NCBI RefSeq assembly: GCF_032335695.1
Contig: NZ_JACTOJ010000023.1
Coordinates: forward strand, 10,694 to 74,693
Length of the DNA: 64,000 nt
Reading direction: 5' to 3'
From: JACTOJ01 sp032335695
GTDB lineage: Bacteria; Bacillota; Clostridia; Clostridiales; Clostridiaceae
Each line of letters opens with the position of its first letter. Within the stretch, counting starts at the first letter, position 1. A program made the translations under genes and the position numbers. The notes beneath the pieces were generated by a model. The model made no database searches. It was not told the origin of the DNA and saw only the letters and a program-made list of their open reading frames with translations. This document shows, piece after piece, positions 50,570 to 59,716 of this stretch.

Positions 50570-50606
50570 AAAAAAAGAGCCCATCAGCTATAAACTGACA
50601 GGTTCT
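50570..50606 (-). terminator. Terminator after the Rpn-type pseudogene
   Basis: Minus-strand AGAACC-TG-TCAG pairs with CTGA-TG-GGCTCT, followed by TTTTTTT. Confidence 0.75.
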
Positions 50607-50634
50607 ATATATGCAAAAAACGCTAGGGGTATTT

Positions 50635-51491
50635 TTAAAAATACTTTTCCAAATCTTCAATTTTTTCTAAATCAAATATATCTGTTGCTATAGTTTCTAG
50701 AGTATCTTCTGATAAACTCCTAATTTTATTTTTATATTCATCTGGGAGTTTTTTAAATTTCTTCATTAATAGTTTTATAAGCATTTCTGCCTTTCCCTTA
50801 GTTTCGCCTTCTTTTAACGCTTCATCCCTTATCATTTTTCCTATTTCTGTCAATCTCATTACCTCCTTTAATTTATTCTTGCTTAAAGTATCGCCAAACT
50901 TCTCAAATAAAGCGTACAGTAAACTTAGTGAGAGCATCTTAGTTTCTTTGTCTTTAATACTTTCTGCTAGTTCAATTCCTTTAACAGCTCTTTCTGTACT
51001 ACTGTCACTACCGCTCATAAGAGGAAGAAATGTTAAATTTAAAATATCTTCTTCTAGCAGCATCTCATTATTTTCTATCTTACCTTTTAAATATTTATAT
51101 TTATCATCACTGTTTAATTTTTTCATATAAAAAGATTCTATTTTGTACTTGATTGTTCCTGCATCAACAGACTCTTCTACATTTACTATATCTGCCAAGT
51201 AGATGACCATAGTTCTAATCTTTCTTTTTTCCTTGTAAAACAAGGAAGCGTCATAATACAGGAATCTTTTTTATCAGTGGTCTGAAACTCGAAATGAAGA
51301 TAATTACCATCGTCTGTATAGAACAGATAGTCCGTATAATTAGTCTTAATATCTATGTTCTTTATTTCTGTTTCAGCCGGTGCAATTATTTTAGTGTCTA
51401 TTCCAAAATAATTGACTGCACTTTGTTTGAATGCATCCATAGCCTTTTTTAATACTGCATCCTCAATTTTATTATAATCCATATACCTCAC
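50635..51491 (-). pseudogene. Rpn/PD-(D/E)XK transposase-like nuclease, frameshifted
   Basis: Two overlapping frames make up one protein. The 5' frame (ATG 51491, MDYNKIEDAVLKKAMDAF) carries the nuclease core DYLFYTDDGNYLHFEFQTT (Asp and ExQ of the PD-(D/E)XK site). After about residue 84 the reading continues in another frame with YYDASLFYKEKRKIRTMVIY and the helical C-terminus ending GKAEMLIKLLMKKFKKLPDE. The shift lies near 51235-51260, where a few conserved codons also seem missing. Relatives (Rpn family, DUF4351-like C-terminus) promote recombination and are abundant, often decayed, in clostridia. Confidence 0.78.
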
Positions 51492-51564
51492 TTCTTTCTA
51501 TGGGAAATTGTTTAATATTATTATTTCCAGAAATTGCCTAGCTTATGCAAACATTAGTTCTCAT

Positions 51565-51771
51565 TCAAGGGCAATTTAAATATAACCAAAAGGAATAGCA
51601 TTTAAATTCTGTATATATATTTACAGGAAGCTGATTATGACGTTGCACTTTTACAGTTATAGGCTTATTTCCTTGGTATTCTACCGCATCACCCTTGTCT
51701 ATATAAATGAAGGGCTGATACACATTATCATTTCTTTTATATTTTCTTTTTTCCATTACTATCAACGCCAT
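51565..51771 (-). CDS. Hypothetical 68-residue protein
   Basis: ATG 51771 with AAGAAGG, or ATG 51756 (MEKRKYKRND), either possible. Basic N-terminus, then a beta-rich segment (VYQPFIYIDKGDAVEYQ, KPITVKVQRHNQLPV). No membrane helix or known motif. It lies inside the direct-repeat-bracketed segment next to the Rpn pseudogene. I do not recognise a family. Confidence 0.35.
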   Translation of the reverse strand: MALIVMEKRKYKRNDNVYQPFIYIDKGDAVEYQGNKPITVKVQRHNQLPVNIYTEFKCYSFWLYLNCP

Positions 51772-51822
51772 TACCTTCTTTAATTTGGTGCCATGTATTA
51801 AAAGAATTTTGATTAAAGGATT

Positions 51823-51849
51823 TGTTTAATCTTTAAAAGTAGTATATGA
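51823..51849 (+). repeat. 27-bp direct repeat, copy 2
   Basis: Identical to 50351-50377. This copy is itself flanked by the 10-bp direct repeat GATTAAAGGA (51811-51820 and 51848-51857), which looks like a duplication created when the 27-bp block entered this site. Confidence 0.8.
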
Positions 51850-51928
51850 TTAAAGGACTAAAACTTTATTCCTTATGTATTAATATAACTTTAGAAATGG
51901 AACCCTGTATTAAGGGAGGTATAAGATA

Positions 51929-53056
51929 ATGAATTTTAACGAATTAGGAATCAGCGAAGATATAGTAAAAGTATTAAAAAATAATGGTATCACCGAACCT
52001 ACCCCGGTCCAAGCCGAAAGCATCAGTCTTATAAAAAATGGTAGAGATGTTATAGTGGAATCTCAAACTGGCACAGGAAAAACTCTGGCCTTTTTGCTTC
52101 CCATTTTTGAAAACATTTCGCCTAAGGTAGATGCAGTTCAGGGACTGATTTTAACTCCTACAAGGGAGCTTGCCCTTCAGATAACCGAAGAAGCTCTAAA
52201 GCTTAAGCAGGCTAAGGATATTAATATATTGGCAGCTTATGGAGGAAAAGATGTGGGTTCTCAGATTAAGAAGCTAAAAACAGGAATCCATCTTATTATT
52301 GCTACCCCTGGCAGGCTTCTGGATCACCTTGAAAGAAAATCTATAGATTTAAGTAAATTAAAAACCTTTGTGCTGGATGAAGCAGACCAAATGCTTTTGA
52401 TGGGCTTTAAAAAAGAGGTTGAGGCAATTATAAAAGAAACCTCTAAGAAACGCCAAACCCTTTGTTTCTCTGCAACCATAAATTCAGAGGTTAAAAGATT
52501 GGCCTATAGATACACAAAAGAGCCTGTAACAGTAGCCATTTCAAAAGAAGAAATAACTCTTGAAGCCATTAAGCAACAAGTGGTAGAAACTACGGACAGA
52601 AGAAAACAGGATGCTTTGTGCACTGTACTCAATGAAGACAATCCATATATGGCTATAATATTTTGCAGAACCAAAAGAAGAGCAGACGAACTTGAAATAG
52701 CACTATATAGAAGAGGCTACAACTGCGAAAAGCTACACAGCGATATAATTCAGTCAAAACGTGAAAGAATAATGAAAGCCTTCAGAAATGGTGATTTTCA
52801 ATACTTAATAGCAACGGATATAGCTTCAAGAGGTCTTGATATAAGCGGGGTTAGCCATATATACAACTATGACATTCCTGAAAGCGTAGAAAGCTATATA
52901 CATAGAATCGGCAGAACTGGAAGAGCCGGTGAGGAAGGTTACACCTGCCTATTTATTGACCCAAAAGACAATGTAAGGCTTGAAGAAATTGAAAAAGCAA
53001 TTAAATTTAAAATACCTAGAAGGGATTTAGGTGAAGATAAGCATGGCAACAAATAA
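51929..53056 (+). CDS. DEAD-box RNA helicase
   Basis: A 375-residue DEAD-box protein with all core motifs: Q motif GITEPTPVQAESI, motif I SQTGTGKT, Ia PTRELALQ, TPGR, motif II DEAD, motif III SAT, motif V ATDIASRGLDI and motif VI HRIGRTGR. It lacks the basic or RNA-binding C-terminal extension of CsdA/DbpA-type enzymes, so it is a minimal core helicase. Likely role in RNA remodelling or cold adaptation. AAGGGAGG precedes the ATG. The next gene overlaps its last codons. Confidence 0.93.
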   Translation: MNFNELGISEDIVKVLKNNGITEPTPVQAESISLIKNGRDVIVESQTGTGKTLAFLLPIFENISPKVDAVQGLILTPTRELALQITEEALKLKQAKDINILAAYGGKDVGSQIKKLKTGIHLIIATPGRLLDHLERKSIDLSKLKTFVLDEADQMLLMGFKKEVEAIIKETSKKRQTLCFSATINSEVKRLAYRYTKEPVTVAISKEEITLEAIKQQVVETTDRRKQDALCTVLNEDNPYMAIIFCRTKRRADELEIALYRRGYNCEKLHSDIIQSKRERIMKAFRNGDFQYLIATDIASRGLDISGVSHIYNYDIPESVESYIHRIGRTGRAGEEGYTCLFIDPKDNVRLEEIEKAIKFKIPRRDLGEDKHGNK

Positions 53057-53681
53057 AAGTATTACAGGAAATTTTAACTACAATAATATAGAGAAAATAG
53101 ATAAAAACTTTATGTATAAAAATCTTGAGAGAAGTAACTGTTATAACTGCGATTTTTCAGGCTCCATTTTTGATTTTGCAAGCTTTAGAGGAGCACATTT
53201 TAAATCTACTACCTTCTTCAAGTGCAGCTTTAAATATGCAGAATTTATTGGAACAAATTTAAAAGATAGTGACTTTAAAGGTGCCATTTTTGAAAATGCT
53301 GTTTTCGACTCTGTGAAGCTGGAAAACACTAATTTCAAGGATGCAGAATTTATAAATACTATATTCTTATGTACCGACATGAGCAAAGCTAAAAATATAG
53401 ATATTAATGCTCTGGGCATCAGAATTTTTGAGGAAATGCCCAGATTAGAAATCAGTGAAGATTTAAGAGCTGCTGTTTTCACCGCTATGGAAAACAAGTA
53501 CATAAAAAAATCACGAGTTTTTGATACAAAAGATGGTAGCCTTAATACTTTAAATATTATGCTTCTACTTGAAAGCTTTACTGAAGAGACAATAATTACA
53601 GGATTAAAATTAATTGTTACAAAGCTAGATAGAGATTTTTACACTTTGAGTTATATCATTAAGTTTTTAAAAAATATGTAG
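53043..53681 (+). CDS. Pentapeptide-repeat protein
   Basis: A 212-residue protein; ATG 53043 (AGGTGAAG upstream) lies inside the helicase 3' end. Residues about 30-110 consist of A(D/N)LXX-type pentapeptides (CDFSGSIFDFASFRGAHF, YAEFIGTNLKDSDFKGAIF), forming a right-handed beta-helix. The C-terminal 100 residues are helical (EDLRAAVFTAMENKYI). Some pentapeptide proteins mimic DNA and protect gyrase (Qnr), but the repeat is short here, so that is only a possibility. The overlap implies co-expression with the helicase. Confidence 0.85.
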   Translation: MATNKSITGNFNYNNIEKIDKNFMYKNLERSNCYNCDFSGSIFDFASFRGAHFKSTTFFKCSFKYAEFIGTNLKDSDFKGAIFENAVFDSVKLENTNFKDAEFINTIFLCTDMSKAKNIDINALGIRIFEEMPRLEISEDLRAAVFTAMENKYIKKSRVFDTKDGSLNTLNIMLLLESFTEETIITGLKLIVTKLDRDFYTLSYIIKFLKNM

Positions 53682-53780
53682 ACGAAAAAGCTGCTGCATT
53701 TGAAGGGCTATGAAGCTTGATATGATTTTGTCCACTAGCTATAATCATTGGTAAGAGAAATATCATAACCCTTCTTATAT

Positions 53781-54149
53781 TCATTTTGCATACTCTTTAT
53801 TTGCACAAAATCTGAGACATTTAAGCTTATCACCGTCGTATCCATAAAAATTCAGCTTTTCAATGATATAATCAACTCTCTTGTTAACCTGAAGCTTCCT
53901 AGAAATCTCTTGTATATCATCTATCCTAATACATTTTAAATCAACGTCCTCAATATCTGTTATTACGAAATAATGGAATGGAAGAACAAGTCCCAATTCC
54001 GAGGCTACGTTATTATCATAGATATCAAAAATGCTCTCATCGTCACATCTTTCAGGCGTAGCAGTCATCCCTAAAATAAACTTAGGTTTAAAATAATTCA
54101 TAACCTTTTTATAGGAAACATCAATAATGAAGTTATATTCCTTCATCAT
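53781..54149 (-). pseudogene. Superfamily 2 helicase remnant
   Basis: A 122-codon frame containing DVSYKKVMNYFKPKFILGMT followed by ATPERCDD (motif III region TAT) and LPFHYFVITDIEDVDLKCI. This corresponds to a middle slice of large DEAD/DEAH helicases of the DUF3427/type III restriction kind. Walker A, DEAH and the motif V/VI domain are missing. Its ATG overlaps the stop codon of the GNAT gene. Non-functional as a helicase; it may mark the former presence of a restriction or defence gene. Confidence 0.7.
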
Positions 54150-54589
54150 TTTGCAAGAATCACTAAGTCACCCAGCTCTTCAAAACCATTCTTTTTATAA
54201 AATTCAAAGGAAGGAAATCCCTTTTCAGTATTCAATATAATGCCCTTTACCCCTTCTTTTATAATGTCTAGCTCAATTTTCTTAATAAACCAGCTTCCAA
54301 GACCTTTTCCTTGCATATCATAGCCTATGCAAAATTCATCTATATAGTATTCAAAGCCTTTTATCCAAGGTTTTTTCATGCCAATGCTTAAGCCCTTTAT
54401 CCTGTCATTAACTATAAGCACATAGCCTAAAAAATAATTATTATTAAAATGATTGATAAAAAAGTCACTTACCTGTTCCCTTGATTCATACACATCATTC
54501 CAAGGTTCTCTTGAAAAGGTTGAAATAAATAAATCCACAATTTCATCTAGCATATCTTTATCCATTTTTCTTATTGCAATATCATCCAT
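54146..54589 (-). CDS. GNAT-family N-acetyltransferase
   Basis: A 147-residue protein with the acetyl-CoA binding segment DMQGKGLGSWFIKKIELDI and the closing NGFEELGDLVILAK. FISTFSREPWNDVYES at the front resembles GNATs acting on small molecules or peptides. ATG 54589 follows TGGAGAAT. It lies 60 bp after jetD on the same strand, so it could be carried on Wadjet read-through transcripts, but there is no evidence that it belongs to the system. Confidence 0.85.
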   Translation of the reverse strand: MDDIAIRKMDKDMLDEIVDLFISTFSREPWNDVYESREQVSDFFINHFNNNYFLGYVLIVNDRIKGLSIGMKKPWIKGFEYYIDEFCIGYDMQGKGLGSWFIKKIELDIIKEGVKGIILNTEKGFPSFEFYKKNGFEELGDLVILAK

Positions 54590-54648
54590 TTATCTAATTC
54601 TCCATATTTAAATACTTATTAATTGAACTGTATCCTCTATGAAATACA

Positions 54649-55866
54649 CTATAAATCATACCCTACAATTTCCTGCTCCAGCTTTCTTTCATCCTCAAGC
54701 ATCACTTCTATTGAGTCCTTAAACATAATAAAAGCAATATCGTCAGACATATCTAGCAAGGTCTTTCTATCAGTGTCCGTGAGTGGTTTAGTGTAGCTTT
54801 TATATTTCTTAAGAATATCTGCTCCCATGTTCATAGGCTTAAAGGGAATAGCGGTTCTTTCCACAAGATGCCTATAAATTCTAAAGCCTCCACAGTCTAT
54901 ATCTCCCCAATGATAATATTCAATGGCTGGATATATATAATAAAGCTTCATAAGAAGTTTTCTTCTGCTTTCATTGTGATAACCCCCAAGATATATGATT
55001 ACCGCCTCACTGTCCTTGAATCTATTGAAAGTAGTGAGATTTTCTATGGTAATCAGTCTTTTAACCTGGTGTACACTTTCAAATTCTAAAGCCTCCAAAT
55101 CCTTGCTGCTTATTCCTATGCCATTTTCAAGCTGGCTTAGATCAATGCTGCTGCTTTTAAATTTGATTATTCCCCTTCCCTTAAACATTACATAGGAGGG
55201 GTTCTTAAGTATGTTGAACTCGCCAAATAAATCTTCAATTTCTGAAAGGTAGTCAGCTCTTGGATGAAACTCTAAGATGATATTTTTTATTTTTCCTTCC
55301 ATAGCCTCTAAGGTTTTGGAATTCTTAAAGATTTTCATAGATAGCTCTCTTAGATATATTTCTTCCTCATTGCAGGTAACGCCTTCAACAGCCAAAAGCA
55401 GTTCCTCTAAATATTTCAAATCCTCTAGAGGGAAATATCTTTTTACAGATTTGTTGCCTGCTATCCTCTCTTTAATTGCTTGTATAAATTCAGCTGCAGT
55501 TTCGCCTTTGCAGGGAAAATTAGAAAGCAGCTGAAAGACATTGTACTCAAAAACTCTCTTTTTCTTTCTCTTAACATAGGTATAAGCCCTTTCAAGGTTA
55601 TTAGTGTTCAAGGTGACTTTTTCTATAATGTGCCCTTCTCGTCCATTTTTCCAAAGAATATCTATCAAGGCTTTGTGCTGAAGATTCATTGCTATCTGAT
55701 TTATATCTTCATAAATAGTGGACTCTTCATCAAAATAATCCGCAATATTTTTCTTGTTAAAAACGAAGAAAATTCTTTGATTATTTTTATTGCTTTCACT
55801 GTATAGGGCGCTGCTTTCATAAGAGTCCAAAAGCCTGTTAATGAGGATTTCATCATACCTTTTCAT
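54649..55866 (-). CDS. jetD: Wadjet nuclease subunit JetD
   Basis: A 405-residue DUF2220-type protein. The N-terminal half is helical and mixed; the C-terminal Toprim domain has the catalytic Glu in RLITIENLTTFN, then VIIYLGGYHNESRRK, and the DxD of YYHWGDIDCGGFRIYRHL. These are the metal ligands of the nuclease that cleaves plasmid DNA after JetABC loop extrusion. ATG 55866 overlaps the jetC stop by 14 bases. It is intact and at the end of the jetABCD operon. Confidence 0.93.
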   Translation of the reverse strand: MKRYDEILINRLLDSYESSALYSESNKNNQRIFFVFNKKNIADYFDEESTIYEDINQIAMNLQHKALIDILWKNGREGHIIEKVTLNTNNLERAYTYVKRKKKRVFEYNVFQLLSNFPCKGETAAEFIQAIKERIAGNKSVKRYFPLEDLKYLEELLLAVEGVTCNEEEIYLRELSMKIFKNSKTLEAMEGKIKNIILEFHPRADYLSEIEDLFGEFNILKNPSYVMFKGRGIIKFKSSSIDLSQLENGIGISSKDLEALEFESVHQVKRLITIENLTTFNRFKDSEAVIIYLGGYHNESRRKLLMKLYYIYPAIEYYHWGDIDCGGFRIYRHLVERTAIPFKPMNMGADILKKYKSYTKPLTDTDRKTLLDMSDDIAFIMFKDSIEVMLEDERKLEQEIVGYDL

Positions 55867-58800
55867 GGGAATATACCTCTACATAACTTATATTATCTTC
55901 TTTAAGTGCAAGAAGAGTGCTGTCCACCTGTGGTCCTATGTATTGAATTTTTTCTGGTGGCGCTGCTATTATCATCTGAAGGGGCAGATTATTTAAAAAT
56001 TCAAGCACACCAGTGGTTCTCTCATCATCCATCTTGTCAAAAGCTTCATCAAAAAGAATTAAGCCTATGCTTTCATTTCCGATACCTTGACTGTAAAGCT
56101 GAACAAAGGAAGCAGCTATAGTCACATAGAAAGGTGTCTGAGTTTCCCCTCCGCTCTTTTCCTTAGCAACCTTTGAGTAATAGGACTCTGTGCCATCACC
56201 ATGGCTTATATGTATATCATAATCCATATAGGTTCTGTAATCCGTAAACTCCTCTAGGGTTTTTGCACCGTTATCTTCATCCAAAGTGAGCTTTTCAAAA
56301 AGCTCATCAATTACTTCCTTATGCCTATCGTTGAACTGTCCACTCAAAAGAGAATAGCCCTCTACTATATTGAAATCATCCATAATCATTTTGTAGTATT
56401 TGCTGAAGCGCTTGCTCTCTGAATATTTGAATTCATAAGCCTCACTGCCAAATTTGATGTCCTTTAGGGCTTTGTTTAGCTGTTTAAATTCTCCCTGAGC
56501 CTTTTTAATATTCTCCTGAAGCTTCGACAAAAATTGCTCCTTAAATTCAAGCTCTGCGCCCTTTTTAGCCTCATATACCTTTTCTTCATAGGATAAAAGC
56601 TCCGAACTCTTTAGCTTATCTAACTCCTGAAGAAATAGTGCGGCGCCTTCGTAGGTTGCCTCAGCACCAAAGTCATGCTCAGACTTGTATCTATACTGCA
56701 AATCTCTCAAGAGTTTTTCTTGCTCACCACGCAAAGTCTCCGTTCTCTTCTTAGTTACTTCATAATCTTCCTTTATCTTTCTTGCAGTCTTTTTAGCTGC
56801 AAAAATCCCCTCATACTCCTTTTGAGCCTTTAGAGCACCCTCCAAAAGAGCCTTCTCCGCATTACTTAGGTCTACATCTTGTATTTTAAGCCTTTCTTCT
56901 TCAAAATTCTTTGCCTTAACCTCATTTTCTATTTGATTATAATTAGAGCCTTGCTTAGATACGACTCCCTCTTTATCCTTTTCAAGCTTTTCAATTTCCT
57001 TTTTTAATCCCTCAATGACCATTTGCTTTTGAAAAAAGTTATTATTTTTTTCAAGTTCTGACTTCTTCATTTTCAGGCTTTCCAGCAGCTCCTTACTAGC
57101 CTTAAGTCTTGGTAAAACTTCTAAATTGTATTTTATATCCGTCTCTTTATCTCGTCCTAAGAGTTCCTTGTACCTATTAAGCTCCTTCAAGCTATCTTTT
57201 ATAGCTTTTTTTTGCTGCTCCAACCCATTTTTTTCTTCTAATGCCTGCTCTAGCTGAACTTTGTAGGCATCCTCTCCAATGTAGGGCGTGTTATATACCT
57301 TAGGGTCTATAGCTCTTGCCACATAGTTTTGATAAAGCATGCAGCCAGGAGTAATAGCGCATTTATGTAGCTTTAACTCCTCCACCTTTTCACAAAGCAT
57401 AACCTTTCCAAGTATCATATTACTAAACCTCTTTGCCCATATACTCTGAGAGGTTACTACAGAAGCCAAAGTATCCTTATCACTTTTGTCATATACATCT
57501 AATTTAGCCGTATTAATTAAACCTGCAGAATGTAAGCCTCTATTTTTTCTAAGATTCTCATACACATTTAAAGCTAGGTCAAAATCCTCAGGCTCCACAA
57601 TAATATAAAACCTTTGAGTATTTAAGTAGCCTTCTACAGCATTTTTATAGCGTTCATCAGTTATCCTCAAAAGCTCACATAAAATCCTAGGTTCCCTATC
57701 CTTTCCCACCTTAAGAAAGGCCTTTCTAATCTCCTCTAAAAGCAGAGTTATTTCTGGTTTATACTGAAGCTTTTTCTTCTCAAGCTCCGTAATTTTCTTA
57801 TCCACCAGTGAAAGCTTTTTATCAAACTCTTCCTTTAGAGCTTCATACTTATAAACCTTCTTTGAAACCTCTTCACTTCTATCTCGCTTATCTTTAATAA
57901 AAGACTCCAGCATAGGACTCACAAGAGAAGTGTCAAAACTTTCCATAAGCTGCCTTGCAGAGTTAATATAGCTTATGGCAGAAGGGAAATCCTCCTCCAG
58001 GGCAGTTAAGGCTTCCGCATTTTTAATAGATTCCTTTAAAGCTGAAATAAGAATATTTTTCTTTTTATCAAGCTCCTTAAGCTGGGGCTCAAGAGAACTT
58101 ATCTTACTGTCCAAATCCTTTATAGCCAAATATTCCTCATTGTGAAGCAGTTCATACTCCAGCTTATCCTTAGTGTCCTTCTTGCTGGAAATTTCGTTAT
58201 GTATCTGGTTTTTTTGAACCTCCAATGCATCAATTTCATCCCTAAGTCTCTTAATATTAAATTCAAACCTAGCTATATTCTCTTTTGAAAGCTCACTATC
58301 AGCTCTTTTGATAATATAATCATAAACCTGCTCTCTTTCCTTATAGGTTACAATCCTACTATAACCTTCACTAATGGCCTCCAACTTTTGTATCTTAACC
58401 TTAATGATGCTTAGCATCTTCTCTAATTCCTGATAGCTCCTAACATTCTCCTTCAAAACCTCAATATTGACTTCTTTCTTATCCAAAACATAGGAATAGA
58501 CAAAATCTTTAATATTATCAATAGGCTTAAAAGCCAGTGCCTTAGGAACAAGCTCAAAAAACTTATCCTCAAGACGTCCAAAACGATTTTTGAAATCCTT
58601 CTTAGCATCGGTTTGATTAAAAGTCTGAATCCTCTTATTAATATTTCTAAATAAATCTATATTCTTAGGTTTATTTCCCTGTAAAAACAAGTCATCCTCT
58701 ATACCTTGATTTTCTATTCTATACCACACCGTCTTCTCTTTAGTTTCCGATGCAGAGTCAATAACAGCACCAACAATAAAGGTTTTATTCTTTTCTTCCT

Positions 58801-59089
58801 CAAAAAACTCCAAAGCAATATGAGCGGTGACCTGCCCCTCCCTCTCATAGGGTTTGCTTTCCTTACCAGTTTTACATCTTACATAACCTGCCAAAGTTCT
58901 CTTTCCATTTTCATTGGCAGCCTTATTAAAATTGTTCTTAGAGCAAGTAAGCACAAGTTGAATAGCATCAAGAATAGTTGACTTACCCGCTCCATTTTCA
59001 CCGGACAGCAGCACCGAATTATTAATTTCAATAGTCTCATTCAAAAAACGATGCCAATTAATCAGCCTCATCCTCTTCAACTTCTTCAA
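55853..59089 (-). CDS. jetC: Wadjet SMC-like ATPase JetC
   Basis: A 1078-residue MukB-like SMC protein. TTG 59089, behind AAGGTGGTGAGG, is my start; the frame is open further, and ATG 59071 is an alternative. Walker A LSGENGAGKSTILDAIQL is near the N-terminus. Long coiled-coil arms surround a hinge-like region (about 480-620, RITDERYKNAVEGYLNTQRF). The C-terminus has the signature KEKSGGETQTPFYVTIAASF and Walker B GLILFDEAFDKMD. ATP hydrolysis powers DNA loop extrusion that detects small closed circles. It overlaps jetB and jetD. Confidence 0.95.
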   Translation of the reverse strand: MKKLKRMRLINWHRFLNETIEINNSVLLSGENGAGKSTILDAIQLVLTCSKNNFNKAANENGKRTLAGYVRCKTGKESKPYEREGQVTAHIALEFFEEEKNKTFIVGAVIDSASETKEKTVWYRIENQGIEDDLFLQGNKPKNIDLFRNINKRIQTFNQTDAKKDFKNRFGRLEDKFFELVPKALAFKPIDNIKDFVYSYVLDKKEVNIEVLKENVRSYQELEKMLSIIKVKIQKLEAISEGYSRIVTYKEREQVYDYIIKRADSELSKENIARFEFNIKRLRDEIDALEVQKNQIHNEISSKKDTKDKLEYELLHNEEYLAIKDLDSKISSLEPQLKELDKKKNILISALKESIKNAEALTALEEDFPSAISYINSARQLMESFDTSLVSPMLESFIKDKRDRSEEVSKKVYKYEALKEEFDKKLSLVDKKITELEKKKLQYKPEITLLLEEIRKAFLKVGKDREPRILCELLRITDERYKNAVEGYLNTQRFYIIVEPEDFDLALNVYENLRKNRGLHSAGLINTAKLDVYDKSDKDTLASVVTSQSIWAKRFSNMILGKVMLCEKVEELKLHKCAITPGCMLYQNYVARAIDPKVYNTPYIGEDAYKVQLEQALEEKNGLEQQKKAIKDSLKELNRYKELLGRDKETDIKYNLEVLPRLKASKELLESLKMKKSELEKNNNFFQKQMVIEGLKKEIEKLEKDKEGVVSKQGSNYNQIENEVKAKNFEEERLKIQDVDLSNAEKALLEGALKAQKEYEGIFAAKKTARKIKEDYEVTKKRTETLRGEQEKLLRDLQYRYKSEHDFGAEATYEGAALFLQELDKLKSSELLSYEEKVYEAKKGAELEFKEQFLSKLQENIKKAQGEFKQLNKALKDIKFGSEAYEFKYSESKRFSKYYKMIMDDFNIVEGYSLLSGQFNDRHKEVIDELFEKLTLDEDNGAKTLEEFTDYRTYMDYDIHISHGDGTESYYSKVAKEKSGGETQTPFYVTIAASFVQLYSQGIGNESIGLILFDEAFDKMDDERTTGVLEFLNNLPLQMIIAAPPEKIQYIGPQVDSTLLALKEDNISYVEVYSHEKV

Positions 59090-59672
59090 CTGCCTCACCA
59101 CCTTTTTTATAAATATTAATCTTATCGTAAACCGCTTTAATATCATCCACCCTAAGCGCCATCAAAATAGAATGATAAATTATAATTCTTGAATCTTCAT
59201 TAGTAAGATCCCTATCCAAATTATTTATTATATTAAACCTTTTAAAAAGCTTAAGCGAATTGTTTAAAGTAGTCTTATCAATAAGCTTATCCCTTATTTT
59301 TAAAGCCATAAATTTCTCTTGAATCTCCCCCACAGTTACAACCACATCATTAGTAAGGGACAATTCCCTAATCTTTTCATCAAAAAGCACCCTTAATAGA
59401 AGAAGAATTATAGAATCAAAAAGCTTAAGCTGAATTCTATTAAAATTCAAAGTATTAACTAATTGGGCAACACCATATTCCTCATTGATTTCCACCTGAA
59501 AGCCCAAAACTTTGAAATAGCCATTAAACTCTTCCTTATGCCTCAGTATGAAATAATAGTCATTTTTATTAGCCTCATTCTTCTTGCAAAGAAAACAAAC
59601 ACTAAGAAGCTTGTTGCTTATCTTCTTAAACTCCTCCAATTCCTTTGCAGAAAGTTTATTTAAAAACTCCAA
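59058..59672 (-). CDS. jetB: Wadjet MukE-like subunit JetB
   Basis: A 204-residue DUF4194-like protein, TTG start behind GGAGGG. Two winged-helix-like regions (LFDSIILLLLRVLFDEKIRE; TLNNSLKLFKRFNIINNLDR) and an acidic tail. Such subunits bind the JetA kleisin. It overlaps jetC by 32 bases. Assignment rests on gene order (A-B-C-D), length and sequence pattern. Confidence 0.88.
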   Translation of the reverse strand: MEFLNKLSAKELEEFKKISNKLLSVCFLCKKNEANKNDYYFILRHKEEFNGYFKVLGFQVEINEEYGVAQLVNTLNFNRIQLKLFDSIILLLLRVLFDEKIRELSLTNDVVVTVGEIQEKFMALKIRDKLIDKTTLNNSLKLFKRFNIINNLDRDLTNEDSRIIIYHSILMALRVDDIKAVYDKINIYKKGGEAVEEVEEDEAD

Positions 59673-59716
59673 AGTAATCCCTCCAGTACTCCATTATAAA
59701 TACCTAAGTCCACTAA

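Noticed and set aside
53043..53681. Qnr-type fluoroquinolone resistance protein
   Set aside because: The pentapeptide-repeat region is only about 80 residues and the helical C-terminus differs from Qnr; general pentapeptide-repeat protein is all that can be supported.
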